Origin: CAZYXZ01 sp964651395
GTDB taxonomy: Bacteria > Actinomycetota > Actinomycetes > BP-191
Assembly (NCBI GenBank): GCA_964651395.1
Contig: CAZYXZ010000010.1
Span: 1 to 57,044 of the forward strand
Length of the DNA stretch: 57,044 nt
Direction: 5' to 3'
Below are positions 1 to 7,532 of this stretch, one piece after another (positions within the stretch are counted from its first letter, which is position 1; each line of letters begins with the position of its first letter). The notes beneath the pieces were generated by a model that saw nothing but the letters and a program-made list of their open reading frames with translations, was not told the DNA's origin and ran no database searches. Both the position numbers and the translations under genes were made by a program.

Positions 1-1814
1 GTGAGCGTGTGCGCGAACCGGTAGGACCCGTCGCCGTCGGGCAGGACGATCTCGCGCTCGACCAGGTGGTCCAGCCGTGCCCGCACCGTGGCCAGGTCGA
101 GTCCGCTCATCGCCGCGACGGCCTGCGGCCAGAACGTCGGCCCGACGACCGCGGCGTCGCGCAACGCCGCCTTCGCGCCCGGGTCGAGCCCGTCGATGCG
201 CGCCGCGAGCACCGCCTGTACGCCGGCCGGCAGCACGTCGAACGGCAGTGCGTCGTCGACCACCCAGCCCTCGCCGGTACGGCGCAGCACGCCCCTGTCG
301 ACGAGCAGGTGAAGTAGCTCGCCGAGGAAGAACGGGTTGCCCTGTGCGCGGTCGAGGATCGCCCGCGCGACCGCGGCCTCGAGCTCCGAACCGCCGAGGT
401 AGGTGCGCAGCAGCCGCTCCGCCGCCGTCGGCTCGAGTGGTGCGACCGGCAGCAGCATGGCGTCGGGCAGCCGCGCGCCCCAGCCTCGGTGCGCCTCGGT
501 GAGCTCGCTGCGTCCGATGGCGAGCAGCAGGATGGGGCCGGCCAGCCGCTCGGCGACGTCGCCGGCCACGCTGCGCAGCTCCTCGCTCGCCCATTGCAGG
601 TCGTCGAGGACCAGCAGCAGCGGACCCTGCCGGGCGAGCCCCGTGAACAGCGTCACGAGGCCGCCGACCAGCTCGTCGGCGCCGCGGGTGTTGTCCCCTG
701 GCGTCGCGCCGGCGCGCGGCAGATCGGGGCGTTCTCCTGCCAGCCCGAGCAGGCCGAGCAGCACGTCGGTGAGCACCGTGGGCGTCCATCCGCCGTACGA
801 CGGATGCGCGAGGCGGCTGACCGTGCGGCGGACCCGGTCGCGCGCGGTCTCGTCGTCGTCCTCCTCGTCGATGCCGCACGCCGTGCGGACCATCTCGACG
901 AGCGGGACCAGGTCGCGTCCCTCGCCGTACGGCGCGCAGCGGCCGACCAGGACGCGCGAGTCCGGGATCTCGGCGGCATGTGCAGCCAGCTCGCGCGAGA
1001 GCCGTGTCTTGCCGACGCCCGCGTCTCCGGCCAGCAGCACGGACACTGGTCGGCGGCCGCCGGTCGCGTCGCGCAACCGGCCGATCAGCAGGCCGAGCTC
1101 GGCCTCGCGGCCGACCAGCGGAGCCTCGTCGCCGATGCCGAGCCTGGTGACGCCGCGCGGACGCAGGGCCATGAGCTCGTACGACGCCACCGGGTCACGC
1201 TTGCCCTTCAGGCGCAGCGGCGGCAGCGCGCGCCAGGACGCGATCGACAGCGTCGCGGCGGCGGTCTCGCGGCCGGCCAGCACGCCGCCGACCCGGGCCT
1301 CGTCGGAGAGCCGGCTCGCCGTGTTCACGGTGTCGCCGACAACGGTGTAGGACAGCGACGCCTGGAAGCCCGCGAGCACCTCGCCGGTGTTGAGCCCGAC
1401 GCGCAGGCCGAGCTGCCGGCCGCCGCCGGACTCGTCGGCGACCAGCCGCGCGACGGCGTCCTGCATCTGCTGTGCCGCCCGCACCGCGCGCTCCGCGTCG
1501 TCCTCGTGCGCCGTCGGCGCGCCGAAGACGGCCATGATGCCGTCGCCGGTGAGCTTGTCGACGTGACCGCCGAAGGTCTGCACGGCGTTGGCCAGCGACG
1601 CGAGCACCCGGTCGGTGACGGTGCTGACGCGCTCCGGGTCGAGGTCCTCCGCCCACGCCGTGAAGTCGGACAGGTCGCCGAAGAGCACGGTGACGACGCG
1701 GCGCTCGCCGCCGACCTGTTCGGCCGCCTCGAGATGCCCGTCGAACGCCGTCCCGCAGCTGAAGCAGAACCGCGCGCCGGGCACGGCCGCGGTCCCGCAG
1801 ACCGGGCAGCTCAC
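1..1814 (-). CDS. Class III nucleotidyl cyclase fused to AAA/STAND ATPase (partial, 3' end outside window)
   Basis: Reading the minus strand from GTG at 1814 gives at least 604 residues with no stop. Residues 3-20 form a zinc ribbon with two Cys pairs (CPVC and CFSC). A class III cyclase domain follows at about 38-210, with FGDLSDF (D47), the GDGIMAVFG motif (D91) and VGDTVNTASRL near 159. A P-loop ATPase domain follows, with GDAGVGKT at 263-270 and a predicted Walker B-like LLLVLDDLQW. This architecture is common in actinobacterial cAMP-signalling and regulatory proteins that end in a TPR or LuxR-type region, which here would lie beyond base 1. The start overlaps the stop of the upstream MBL gene as GTGA, so the two are probably cotranscribed. 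The domain assignment is confident; the signal sensed is unknown. Confidence 0.85.
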   Translation of the reverse strand, partial: MSCPVCGTAAVPGARFCFSCGTAFDGHLEAAEQVGGERRVVTVLFGDLSDFTAWAEDLDPERVSTVTDRVLASLANAVQTFGGHVDKLTGDGIMAVFGAPTAHEDDAERAVRAAQQMQDAVARLVADESGGGRQLGLRVGLNTGEVLAGFQASLSYTVVGDTVNTASRLSDEARVGGVLAGRETAAATLSIASWRALPPLRLKGKRDPVASYELMALRPRGVTRLGIGDEAPLVGREAELGLLIGRLRDATGGRRPVSVLLAGDAGVGKTRLSRELAAHAAEIPDSRVLVGRCAPYGEGRDLVPLVEMVRTACGIDEEDDDETARDRVRRTVSRLAHPSYGGWTPTVLTDVLLGLLGLAGERPDLPRAGATPGDNTRGADELVGGLVTLFTGLARQGPLLLVLDDLQWASEELRSVAGDVAERLAGPILLLAIGRSELTEAHRGWGARLPDAMLLPVAPLEPTAAERLLRTYLGGSELEAAVARAILDRAQGNPFFLGELLHLLVDRGVLRRTGEGWVVDDALPFDVLPAGVQAVLAARIDGLDPGAKAALRDAAVVGPTFWPQAVAAMSGLDLATVRARLDHLVEREIVLPDGDGSYRFAHTL

Positions 1815-2614
1815 GGCGCGACCAGTCGGTGCCGCTCGCCCGCGTCGACGGCCACGCGTCCGGTCTCGACCAGGAGCTCGAGCTGTGCCCGCACGGACAT
1901 CTCGGCCGCCTTGTGCAGCTTCCGGTCGACGTCGACGTACACGATCTCGACGATCTCCTTCGGGGTGACCGCCCCTGCGGACAGGGCCGCGATCACCTGC
2001 TGCTCCCGTTCCGCGCGATGGGCGATGTAGTACGCGATGACGCCCGCCGCGTCCTCGATCAGCGGGCCGTGGCCCGGCAGCAACGTGGTAGCGCCGACCT
2101 CCGCCAGCCGCCGCAGCGAGTCGAGGTAAGGACCCATGCGGCCGTCGGGATGGGCGACGACCGTCGTGCCACGACCGAGGACGTGGTCGCCGGTCAGGAC
2201 CGCGCTCTCCGCCGGCAGGATGAAGCAGAGGTGGTCGGCGCTGTGGCCCGGCGTGGCCAGTACCCGGAGCTCGAGACCGTCCAGCGCGACGACGTCACCG
2301 TCGTGCAGGCCCTCGTCGCCCAGCCGGTACTTCGGGTCGAGCGCGGCGACCGGGGCGCCGGTCAGCTCGGAGAGCAGCTTCGCGCCGGCGGAGTGGTCGA
2401 CGTGCCCGTGCGTCAGCAGGATGCGCGTGATCTGCCGGTCGTCCTCCTCGGCCGCGGCGACCACCGCGCTGAGGTGCTTCTTGCTCTTCGGGCCGGGGTC
2501 GACCACGACGCAACGTGCGCTGCCCGGTTCGGCGAGCAGCCAGGTGTTCGTCCCGTCGAGGGTCATCGGCCCGGGGTTGGGCGCGAGGACGAGCCGGGTG
2601 CGGGACTCAGCCAC
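1811..2614 (-). CDS. MBL-fold metallo-hydrolase (LACTB2/glyoxalase II-like)
   Basis: A 267-aa metallo-beta-lactamase-fold protein. The zinc motif THGHVDHSAG is clear, followed by ATPGHSADH, LTGDHVLG (bridging Asp) and the late LLPGHGP. A helical C-terminal region of about 70 aa (REQQVIAAL, then a winged-helix-like segment) matches the LACTB2-type subgroup, often annotated as beta-lactamase-like or hydroxyacylglutathione-like hydrolases. Start GTG 2614 lies inside the end of the NUDIX gene (8-nt overlap) and the stop overlaps the cyclase start. The open frame continues upstream, but that extension is antisense noise from the NUDIX gene. In Mycobacterium a related MBL gene sits beside RidA and DUF4177-type genes, as here. 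The substrate cannot be told from sequence. Confidence 0.9.
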   Translation of the reverse strand: MAESRTRLVLAPNPGPMTLDGTNTWLLAEPGSARCVVVDPGPKSKKHLSAVVAAAEEDDRQITRILLTHGHVDHSAGAKLLSELTGAPVAALDPKYRLGDEGLHDGDVVALDGLELRVLATPGHSADHLCFILPAESAVLTGDHVLGRGTTVVAHPDGRMGPYLDSLRRLAEVGATTLLPGHGPLIEDAAGVIAYYIAHRAEREQQVIAALSAGAVTPKEIVEIVYVDVDRKLHKAAEMSVRAQLELLVETGRVAVDAGERHRLVAP

Positions 2615-3527
2615 CGACCGGCTCCGGGTACCCCGGCTCGCCGGGCAGCAGCAGCCGGATCTCGTCCTCGTCGGTGACCACGATCTTCGGAAGCACGCGC
2701 CGGATGTCACGACGCGTGGCCGCGTCGAGGACGGCGGCCACATCGGCGTACTCCGCCATCTCGGCGAGCGTGAACACCGTCGGCGGCAGCATGTGCATGT
2801 CGCCTGCGGCGTGCTGCGCCACGGCGTCCCGGGGTCGGACCCATCCGCTGCGGTCGCTCTCACCGGCGAAGTGCACCGGCGTCTGACCGGCGGGCAGGGC
2901 CGCGACGAAGAACCGCGTGTCGAAGCGCTTCGGCTCGATCTCGGGTGTCGTCCAGTGCGCCCACGGGCGCAGCAGGTCCGCGCGCAGCGCGAGACCGTTG
3001 CGCGCGAGCACGTCGACCATCGCGGCCGACCGGTCCAGCCGCGCCGCCTGCTCCCCCGCCCAGTGCTCGGGGTCGGTGGCCACGTCGACCGTGCTCGTGT
3101 CGTCGGGACCGGCGAGCAGCACGCCGGACTCCTCGAACGTCTCGCGGACCGCGGCGCACACCAGCGCACGGGCGAGCTGCTCGTCAGCGTCGAGGACGCC
3201 GGCCCACTCGGCCGGCTCGGGCCCGACCCACGCGACGTCGCGATGCTCGTCCGCGTCGCGTTCGTCGACCGAGCCACCGGGGAAGACGTACATGCCCCCC
3301 GCGAAGCTCATCGACGCCAGCCGCCGCAGGACGAACGCCTCGGTGCCGTGGGCAGTGCCGGTTGGCGCGCCTTCGGCGTGCGCCGCGTTGCGCAGGAGGA
3401 CCACGGTCGCGGCATGGCGCGGCGTCGGCGCCCTGACCGAGCCGGTGGCGATGGCGCGGGCGCGTTCGAGGAAGTCGTCCGGCAGTCGCCTTAGATCATC
3501 AGCAGGTGGCTGGCTCACGCCAGGCAC
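2607..3527 (-). CDS. NUDIX hydrolase (NUDT19/RP2-like, split Nudix box)
   Basis: A 306-aa protein with an N-terminal NUDIX fold. VFPGGSVDERDADE supplies the beginning of the Nudix box. After an insertion of about 35 residues, ALVCAAVRETFEESGVLLAG supplies the REtfEEsG helix with the metal-binding glutamates. An inserted or expanded box of this kind is a mark of NUDT19-type CoA-diphosphatase-related enzymes. The pyrophosphate substrate is a guess. The gene precedes the MBL gene in the same operon. RidA ends at 3529, leaving one base between the genes, so cotranscription with ridA and the miniprotein is likely. Confidence 0.88.
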   Translation of the reverse strand: MPGVSQPPADDLRRLPDDFLERARAIATGSVRAPTPRHAATVVLLRNAAHAEGAPTGTAHGTEAFVLRRLASMSFAGGMYVFPGGSVDERDADEHRDVAWVGPEPAEWAGVLDADEQLARALVCAAVRETFEESGVLLAGPDDTSTVDVATDPEHWAGEQAARLDRSAAMVDVLARNGLALRADLLRPWAHWTTPEIEPKRFDTRFFVAALPAGQTPVHFAGESDRSGWVRPRDAVAQHAAGDMHMLPPTVFTLAEMAEYADVAAVLDAATRRDIRRVLPKIVVTDEDEIRLLLPGEPGYPEPVGG

Positions 3528-3528
3528 G

Positions 3529-3987
3529 CTAGGCCACCTCGACGACGCACTCCACCTCGACGGGGGCGCCCAGCGGAAGTGTGGCGACGCCCACAGCGCT
3601 GCGAGCGTGCCGGCCGGCGTCGCCGAACACCTCGCCGAAGAGGTGGCTGGCCCCGTTGACCACGCCGGGCTGCCCGGTGAAGCCGGGCGCGCTCGCGACG
3701 AACCCGACCAGCTTGACCACGCGGACGACGTGGGAGAGCTCGCCCACCACGGACTTCACCGCCGCGATCGCGTTGAGCGCGCAGATGCGGGCCAGGTCGA
3801 CCGCCTCCTCCGGACTGACGTCGGATCCGACGAGTCCAGTGGCCGGCAGCTTCCCGTCGACGAAGGGCACCTGCCCGGACACCCAGACCAGGTTGCCCGA
3901 GCGCACCGCCGGGACGTACGCCGCGAGCGGCGGCACCACCTCGGGAAGCGTGAGGCCGAGCTCGGCGAGCTTGTCCTCGGGCGTCAC
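3529..3987 (-). CDS. RidA/YjgF family protein
   Basis: A 152-aa protein of the Rid family, which deaminate reactive enamine/imine intermediates from PLP enzymes. The characteristic patches are VRSGNLVWVSGQVPF, a central ICALNAIAAVKSVVG helix and the C-terminal LPLGAPVEVECVVEV strand. The canonical RidA C-terminal arginine lies in a RxxVxVxxLP context. Here the equivalent stretch, RSAVGVATLPLGAPVEVE, has an Arg further upstream, so this is a divergent subgroup (the long-chain actinobacterial RidA type) and deaminase activity is not assured. Start GTG 3987 overlaps the stop of the preceding 50-aa gene as GTGA. Confidence 0.9.
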   Translation of the reverse strand: MTPEDKLAELGLTLPEVVPPLAAYVPAVRSGNLVWVSGQVPFVDGKLPATGLVGSDVSPEEAVDLARICALNAIAAVKSVVGELSHVVRVVKLVGFVASAPGFTGQPGVVNGASHLFGEVFGDAGRHARSAVGVATLPLGAPVEVECVVEVA

Positions 3988-4136
3988 TGCTTGGGGCGCT
4001 TGAGGTAGGCGACCAGGCCGCCGGTCGGGCCGGGGATGACCGCTACGAGCTCGTAGCCGTCCTCGCCCCAGTTGTTGAGGATCTCCTGCGTCGCGTGCTC
4101 GATCAGCGGCACGGTCGCGTACTCCCATTTCTGCAT
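3984..4136 (-). CDS. DUF4177-like small protein (50 aa)
   Basis: Minus-strand ATG 4136 gives a 50-residue protein beginning MQKWEYATVPLIEHATQ, with a central NNWGEDGYELVAV and a Lys-rich end. The W-E-Y start and the WGxxGWELV-like centre are the hallmark of the DUF4177 family. It is too short for many gene finders. It lies directly upstream of ridA with a GTGA overlap, an arrangement also found in mycobacteria (Rv3678A-Rv3678c as I recall). Its function is unknown. Confidence 0.85.
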   Translation of the reverse strand: MQKWEYATVPLIEHATQEILNNWGEDGYELVAVIPGPTGGLVAYLKRPKQ

Positions 4137-4176
4137 GGTGCCGACCCTAGCCGGAGCGGGAGACGAGGTGGGTCGG

Positions 4177-4431
4177 CTAGGCAGACCTGCGGCGGAGCAG
4201 GCGGCGGCGCTCGAGCTCGTTGAGGCCGCCCCAGATGCCGTGCGGCTCCTGGATGGTCAGCGCGTGGTCGAGGCAGGCGTCCTTGACCGGGCAGACGTTG
4301 CACAGGGCGCGGGCAGCGCCTTCGCGGCGGTCCTTCTCGTCCTTGCGCTCGAAATGGCTGGGCGGGAAGAAGTGCACGGCAGCCTCACCGCGACACATCG
4401 CGTGCACGCGCCAGGCGACCTCGTCGCTCAC
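4177..4431 (-). CDS. WhiB-family Fe-S transcriptional regulator
   Basis: An 84-aa Wbl protein. It has the four cysteines that bind a 4Fe-4S cluster (MC near the N-terminus, LCNVC and ACLD), then the G-I-W-G-G turn and a basic C-terminal tail (ERRRLLRRRSA). GTG 4431 is chosen because GGGAGG sits 5 nt upstream; a GTG at 4437 would overlap that ribosome site. It differs from the WhiB4-like protein at 8670, having a longer spacer (FFPPSHFERKDEKDRREG) between the first Cys and the CxxC pair. I cannot assign it to a numbered WhiB class. A strong dyad at 4447-4472 lies just upstream and may control it. Confidence 0.92.
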   Translation of the reverse strand: MSDEVAWRVHAMCRGEAAVHFFPPSHFERKDEKDRREGAARALCNVCPVKDACLDHALTIQEPHGIWGGLNELERRRLLRRRSA

Positions 4432-4446
4432 CGGCACCTCCCGAGC

Positions 4447-4472
4447 TCTGACACAGGTCTTGCCGTGTCAGA
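4447..4472. promoter_or_regulatory. Inverted repeat upstream of whiB (operator or leader hairpin)
   Basis: Perfect 8-bp arms TCTGACAC and GTGTCAGA are separated by 10 bases, giving half-site centres about 18 bp apart. The dyad begins 16 nt upstream of the whiB GTG start, so it lies in the leader or over the promoter. The size and symmetry fit a dimeric regulator, but a short RNA hairpin is equally possible. No regulator can be named. Confidence 0.5.
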
Positions 4473-4521
4473 CCACGTTTCGCCCGAAAAGGTTGCCTTC
4501 CCTCGCCGAGTTTCCGGATCG

Positions 4522-5298
4522 TTACCCGGTTTTCGCGTCGCGGGTGTGGCCGAGGGTGTCGAAGAAGCGCAGCAGCTCGACCGGGAACGGCATGACGAGC
4601 GTCGAGTTCTTCTCCGCGGCTACCTCGACCACCGTCTGCAGGAGGCGCAGCTGCAGCGAGGCGGGGTTGGCCGACATGGCCGCCGCCGCTTCGGCCAGCT
4701 TCTGGGAGGCCTGGAGCTCTCCCTCGGCGCTGATGATGCGGGCGCGCCGTTCGCGCTCGGCCTCGGCCTGGCGGGACATCGACCGCTTCATGGTCTCGGG
4801 CAGCTGGACGTCCTTCAGCTCGACGAGCTCGATCTTGATGCCCCAGGGCTGCTCGGTGAGCGTGTCGATGATGGCGCGCAGCTGGAGGTTGATCCGCTCG
4901 CGCTCGCTGAGGATGTCGTCGAGGTCGGACTGGCCGATGACGGAACGCAGCGACGTCTGCGCGACCTGGCTGGTGGCGAACAGGTAGTTCTGGACGTTGA
5001 CGACCGCCTTCATGGGGTCGACGACCTTGAAGTACACGACTGCGTCGACCCGCAGCGTCACGTTGTCACGCGTAATGCCCTCCTGCGCTGGGACGCCGAG
5101 GGTGACGACCTGCATGTTCACCTTCACCATGCGGTCGACGATCGGGATGATCACGTTGAGTCCGGGCTGCTTGATCGTGTGCTGCACGCGACCGAGCCGG
5201 AAGACGACCCCTCGCTCGTACTCCTGCACGATGCGCAGACCGCCGATCAGGATGATGAGTGCGAGTACCGCCAGCACTATCAGGATCGCCGTGCCCAC
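4522..5298 (-). CDS. SPFH/stomatin-like membrane protein (slipin)
   Basis: A 258-aa protein with an N-terminal membrane segment (ILIVLAVLALIILIGG, residues 5-20). An SPFH domain starts with RIVQEYERGVVFRLGR and continues through LRVDAVVYFKVVDP, ending in the coiled-coil segment RQAEAERERRARIISAEGE. It matches the prohibitin/slipin group (PH1511 family). Start GTG 5298 has GGGGAG 9 nt upstream. The NfeD gene stops 5 nt before it, and stomatin-NfeD pairs are a conserved unit thought to organise membrane microdomains. No oddity of length was noted. Confidence 0.93.
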   Translation of the reverse strand: MGTAILIVLAVLALIILIGGLRIVQEYERGVVFRLGRVQHTIKQPGLNVIIPIVDRMVKVNMQVVTLGVPAQEGITRDNVTLRVDAVVYFKVVDPMKAVVNVQNYLFATSQVAQTSLRSVIGQSDLDDILSERERINLQLRAIIDTLTEQPWGIKIELVELKDVQLPETMKRSMSRQAEAERERRARIISAEGELQASQKLAEAAAAMSANPASLQLRLLQTVVEVAAEKNSTLVMPFPVELLRFFDTLGHTRDAKTG

Positions 5299-5303
5299 CC
5301 CGA

Positions 5304-6536
5304 TCAGCTCCCCTCGGACACCGGCTCCACGTCGAGGACCAGAGCCGTCTCGTCGAAGCCTGTCACGGTGACGCGGGTCCCCGCTTCCACGCGGTCGCCA
5401 TCGCTGCCGCGGGCTCGCCAGAGTGCACCCTCGACGAGGACGTGCCCCTGCGGGTTGAGGGTGCTGCGCACCTCGCCGACCCGACCGAGCAGCGCGCGAC
5501 CGAGCTCCGGCGCGGGACCGCGCAGCGACCGGATCACCACCGTCATCACCACGACGAAGAAGACCACGGAGCTCAGTACGCCGACGGCGACGGTGGGCCA
5601 CGGAACGCGCAGCCGCTGGCCGTCGGAATGCACGAGGAAGACCGATCCCACCGCGAGCACCGCGGTGCCGGCCCAGGTCGGTACGCCGAGCCCGCCGCTG
5701 GCGACGTCCCAGGTCAGCGCGAGAAGCCCGGCGAGCACCAGCGCGAGCGCCCACGGAGCGATCGGCAGGCCGACCAGTCCGACCGCGGCGAACGCGAGCA
5801 GGATGATGCCGGCGTACCCGGCCGGGCCGAAGCCGGGCTGGAACAGCTCGAAGACGATCGAGAAGGCGCCGGCCAGGAGCAGCAGGTAGACGAGGGTGGG
5901 GTTGGTGGAGACCGCCTGCCGGATCCGGCGCAGCAGACCCGGGTTCGCGAACCGCACGTCGATGTCGGTTCCCTTCGGGTCGACGTGCAGGGTGACCGTG
6001 CTGCCGGAGACCTCCGCCGTCTTGCCGTCGAGCTGGCGAATCACGTCGAAGATCGAGCTGGCCAGTCCCTGCGCCGCGCCCGCGGTGACCGCCTCGGCGC
6101 CGCGGTGCAGAACCCGGTGGCCCGCCTCGTGCGAACGGATGGTCGCACCCGGCGCCACGAACCGGACGTCGCCGGCGCTCCACAGCCGGGCCGGCAGGCC
6201 GGCGACGGTCGCGTCGTTCGGGCCGACGTAGGTCACCACCGGCACCGTGGCCCCGAGGACGGCAGCGAGCAGCCGCCTCGAGTCCACCTTGACGGCAGCC
6301 GACGAGGACAGCCGCAGCACCACGAGGGCGTCCTGGCGCCGTTCGGATCCGCGGATCTCGTCGACGATGTAGTCGGCGTACGCCGCGTCGATGCCGCCTT
6401 CGATCTGCACGATGTTGATGACCCGCGACGGCGTCGCGGGCGGCGGCGTCTGGGCGGACGCGACGTGTGCGCCGAGACCCGTCGTCAACGTCGCGAGCAG
6501 CAGCAGGAGGGCGCGCAGGCGCCGGGTCGTGGCCAT
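5304..6536 (-). CDS. NfeD-type membrane protein with ClpP-class N-terminal domain
   Basis: A 410-aa protein: signal peptide (1-28), ClpP-like serine-protease domain (about 37-190), four to five membrane helices (about 230-345) and a C-terminal OB-fold NfeD domain (LLGRVGEVRSTLNPQGHVLVEGALWRA). In active long-form NfeD proteases the loop after VVTYVxP carries Gly-Ala-rich residues and the catalytic Ser. Here the corresponding stretch at 105-120 (GPNDATVAGLPARLWS) has no Ser in that place, so the protease domain is probably inactive. The gene is paired with the slipin gene. Its start (ATG 6536) faces the ArsA-like operon 27 bp away. Start choice is based on the signal peptide. Confidence 0.9.
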   Translation of the reverse strand: MATTRRLRALLLLLATLTTGLGAHVASAQTPPPATPSRVINIVQIEGGIDAAYADYIVDEIRGSERRQDALVVLRLSSSAAVKVDSRRLLAAVLGATVPVVTYVGPNDATVAGLPARLWSAGDVRFVAPGATIRSHEAGHRVLHRGAEAVTAGAAQGLASSIFDVIRQLDGKTAEVSGSTVTLHVDPKGTDIDVRFANPGLLRRIRQAVSTNPTLVYLLLLAGAFSIVFELFQPGFGPAGYAGIILLAFAAVGLVGLPIAPWALALVLAGLLALTWDVASGGLGVPTWAGTAVLAVGSVFLVHSDGQRLRVPWPTVAVGVLSSVVFFVVVMTVVIRSLRGPAPELGRALLGRVGEVRSTLNPQGHVLVEGALWRARGSDGDRVEAGTRVTVTGFDETALVLDVEPVSEGS

Positions 6537-6550
6537 GGTGTGCGCAGAGT

Positions 6551-6564
6551 CTACGGTTAGCGGG
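6551..6564 (+). promoter_or_regulatory. Putative -10 box of a leaderless promoter for the ArsA-like operon
   Basis: TACGGT at 6552-6557 matches the actinobacterial TANNNT -10 consensus. It ends 6 bases before the GTG start at 6564, the spacing expected for a leaderless transcript. No ribosome-binding site precedes the GTG. The divergent nfeD start lies at 6536, so promoters would overlap in this 27-bp space. Inferred from pattern only. Confidence 0.35.
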
Positions 6565-7532
6565 TGCCTTTCTTCCCCGACGTCCGGCTGCACGTGGTCA
6601 CCGGCAAGGGCGGCACCGGCAAGACGACGGTGTCCGCCGCGCTGGCCCTCGGCCTGGCCCGCGAGGGCCGGCGGACACTCGTCGTCGAGGTCGAGGGGCG
6701 GCAGGGGCTCGCGCGCCTGTTCGGCACCGCCACGCGTCCCCACGAGGAGCAACCGCTGGCCCGCGCCGCGGGCGGCGGCGAGGTCTACGGCCTTGCGGTG
6801 GACCCCGAGCTGGCCCTGATCGAGTACCTCGAGTTGTTCTACAAGATGGGCCGAGCCGGCAAGCTGCTCAAGCGCATGGGAGCCGTCGACTTCGTCACGA
6901 CCATCGCGCCGGGGCTGCGTGACGTGCTGCTGATCGGCAAGGTCAAGGAGGCCGTCGTACGCCGGCGCGGCGCCGATCACCACTACGACGCGGTCGTCCT
7001 CGATGCGCCGCCGACCGGGCGGATCGTGCGCTTCCTGGGCGCGACGGACGAGGTGACCCAGCTGGCGCACGTCGGCCCGATCCGCACCCAGTCCGAAGCG
7101 GTGATGAAGCTGCTCCGGTCCTCCCAGACCGCGGTGCACCTCGTCACCCTGCTCGAGGAGATGCCGGTGCAGGAGACGGTGGACGGCGTCACCGACCTGC
7201 GCGCGGCCGGGCTCCCGCCCGGCGGGATCATCATCAACCGCGTGCAGCCGGACCTGCTGCCGGAGGACGCCGTGTCGCCCGCCCGCCACGGCCAGCTCGA
7301 CCTCGACCACCTCGCGCGTGGCCTCAGCGCCGTCGGCATCGAGCCCGAGGCCGGCCTCGTGAAGGTCCTCGCCGACGAGGCCTCGGAGCATGCGACGCGC
7401 GTCATGCTGCAGGAGGCAGAGCGCGGGGACCTGCACGCACTCGCGCTGCCGCAGTACGAGATCCCGCTGGTCCCGGACGGCGTCGACCGCGGCAACCTGC
7501 ACGACATCGGCCTGCGGCTGGTCGACTCATGA
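6564..7532 (+). CDS. ArsA-like anion-pump-type ATPase 1
   Basis: A 322-aa SIMIBI-class ATPase. The P-loop GKGGTGKTT is at residues 14-22, the switch region contains DAPPTGR, and the fold matches ArsA/Get3. There is no second ATPase half and no ArsB gene nearby, so an arsenite pump role is unlikely. It is the first of two tandem half-size paralogues, corresponding to mycobacterial Rv3679 and the Streptomyces wblA neighbourhood. The Rv3679/Rv3680 pair is reported to act in anion or glycerol-linked metabolism; that is family knowledge, not visible here. Its stop overlaps the next start as ATGA, indicating coupled translation. Confidence 0.9.
   Translation: MPFFPDVRLHVVTGKGGTGKTTVSAALALGLAREGRRTLVVEVEGRQGLARLFGTATRPHEEQPLARAAGGGEVYGLAVDPELALIEYLELFYKMGRAGKLLKRMGAVDFVTTIAPGLRDVLLIGKVKEAVVRRRGADHHYDAVVLDAPPTGRIVRFLGATDEVTQLAHVGPIRTQSEAVMKLLRSSQTAVHLVTLLEEMPVQETVDGVTDLRAAGLPPGGIIINRVQPDLLPEDAVSPARHGQLDLDHLARGLSAVGIEPEAGLVKVLADEASEHATRVMLQEAERGDLHALALPQYEIPLVPDGVDRGNLHDIGLRLVDS

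Noticed and set aside
489..2030. Long plus-strand open frame antisense to the cyclase gene
   Set aside because: Composition is Arg/Pro/Ala-rich without motifs, while the minus strand gives zinc ribbon, cyclase and P-loop motifs. It is a high-GC antisense artefact. The same applies to the long frames antisense to ponA2 (9052-11121), LivHM (42678-44411) and the acyl-CoA synthetase (48903-51239).
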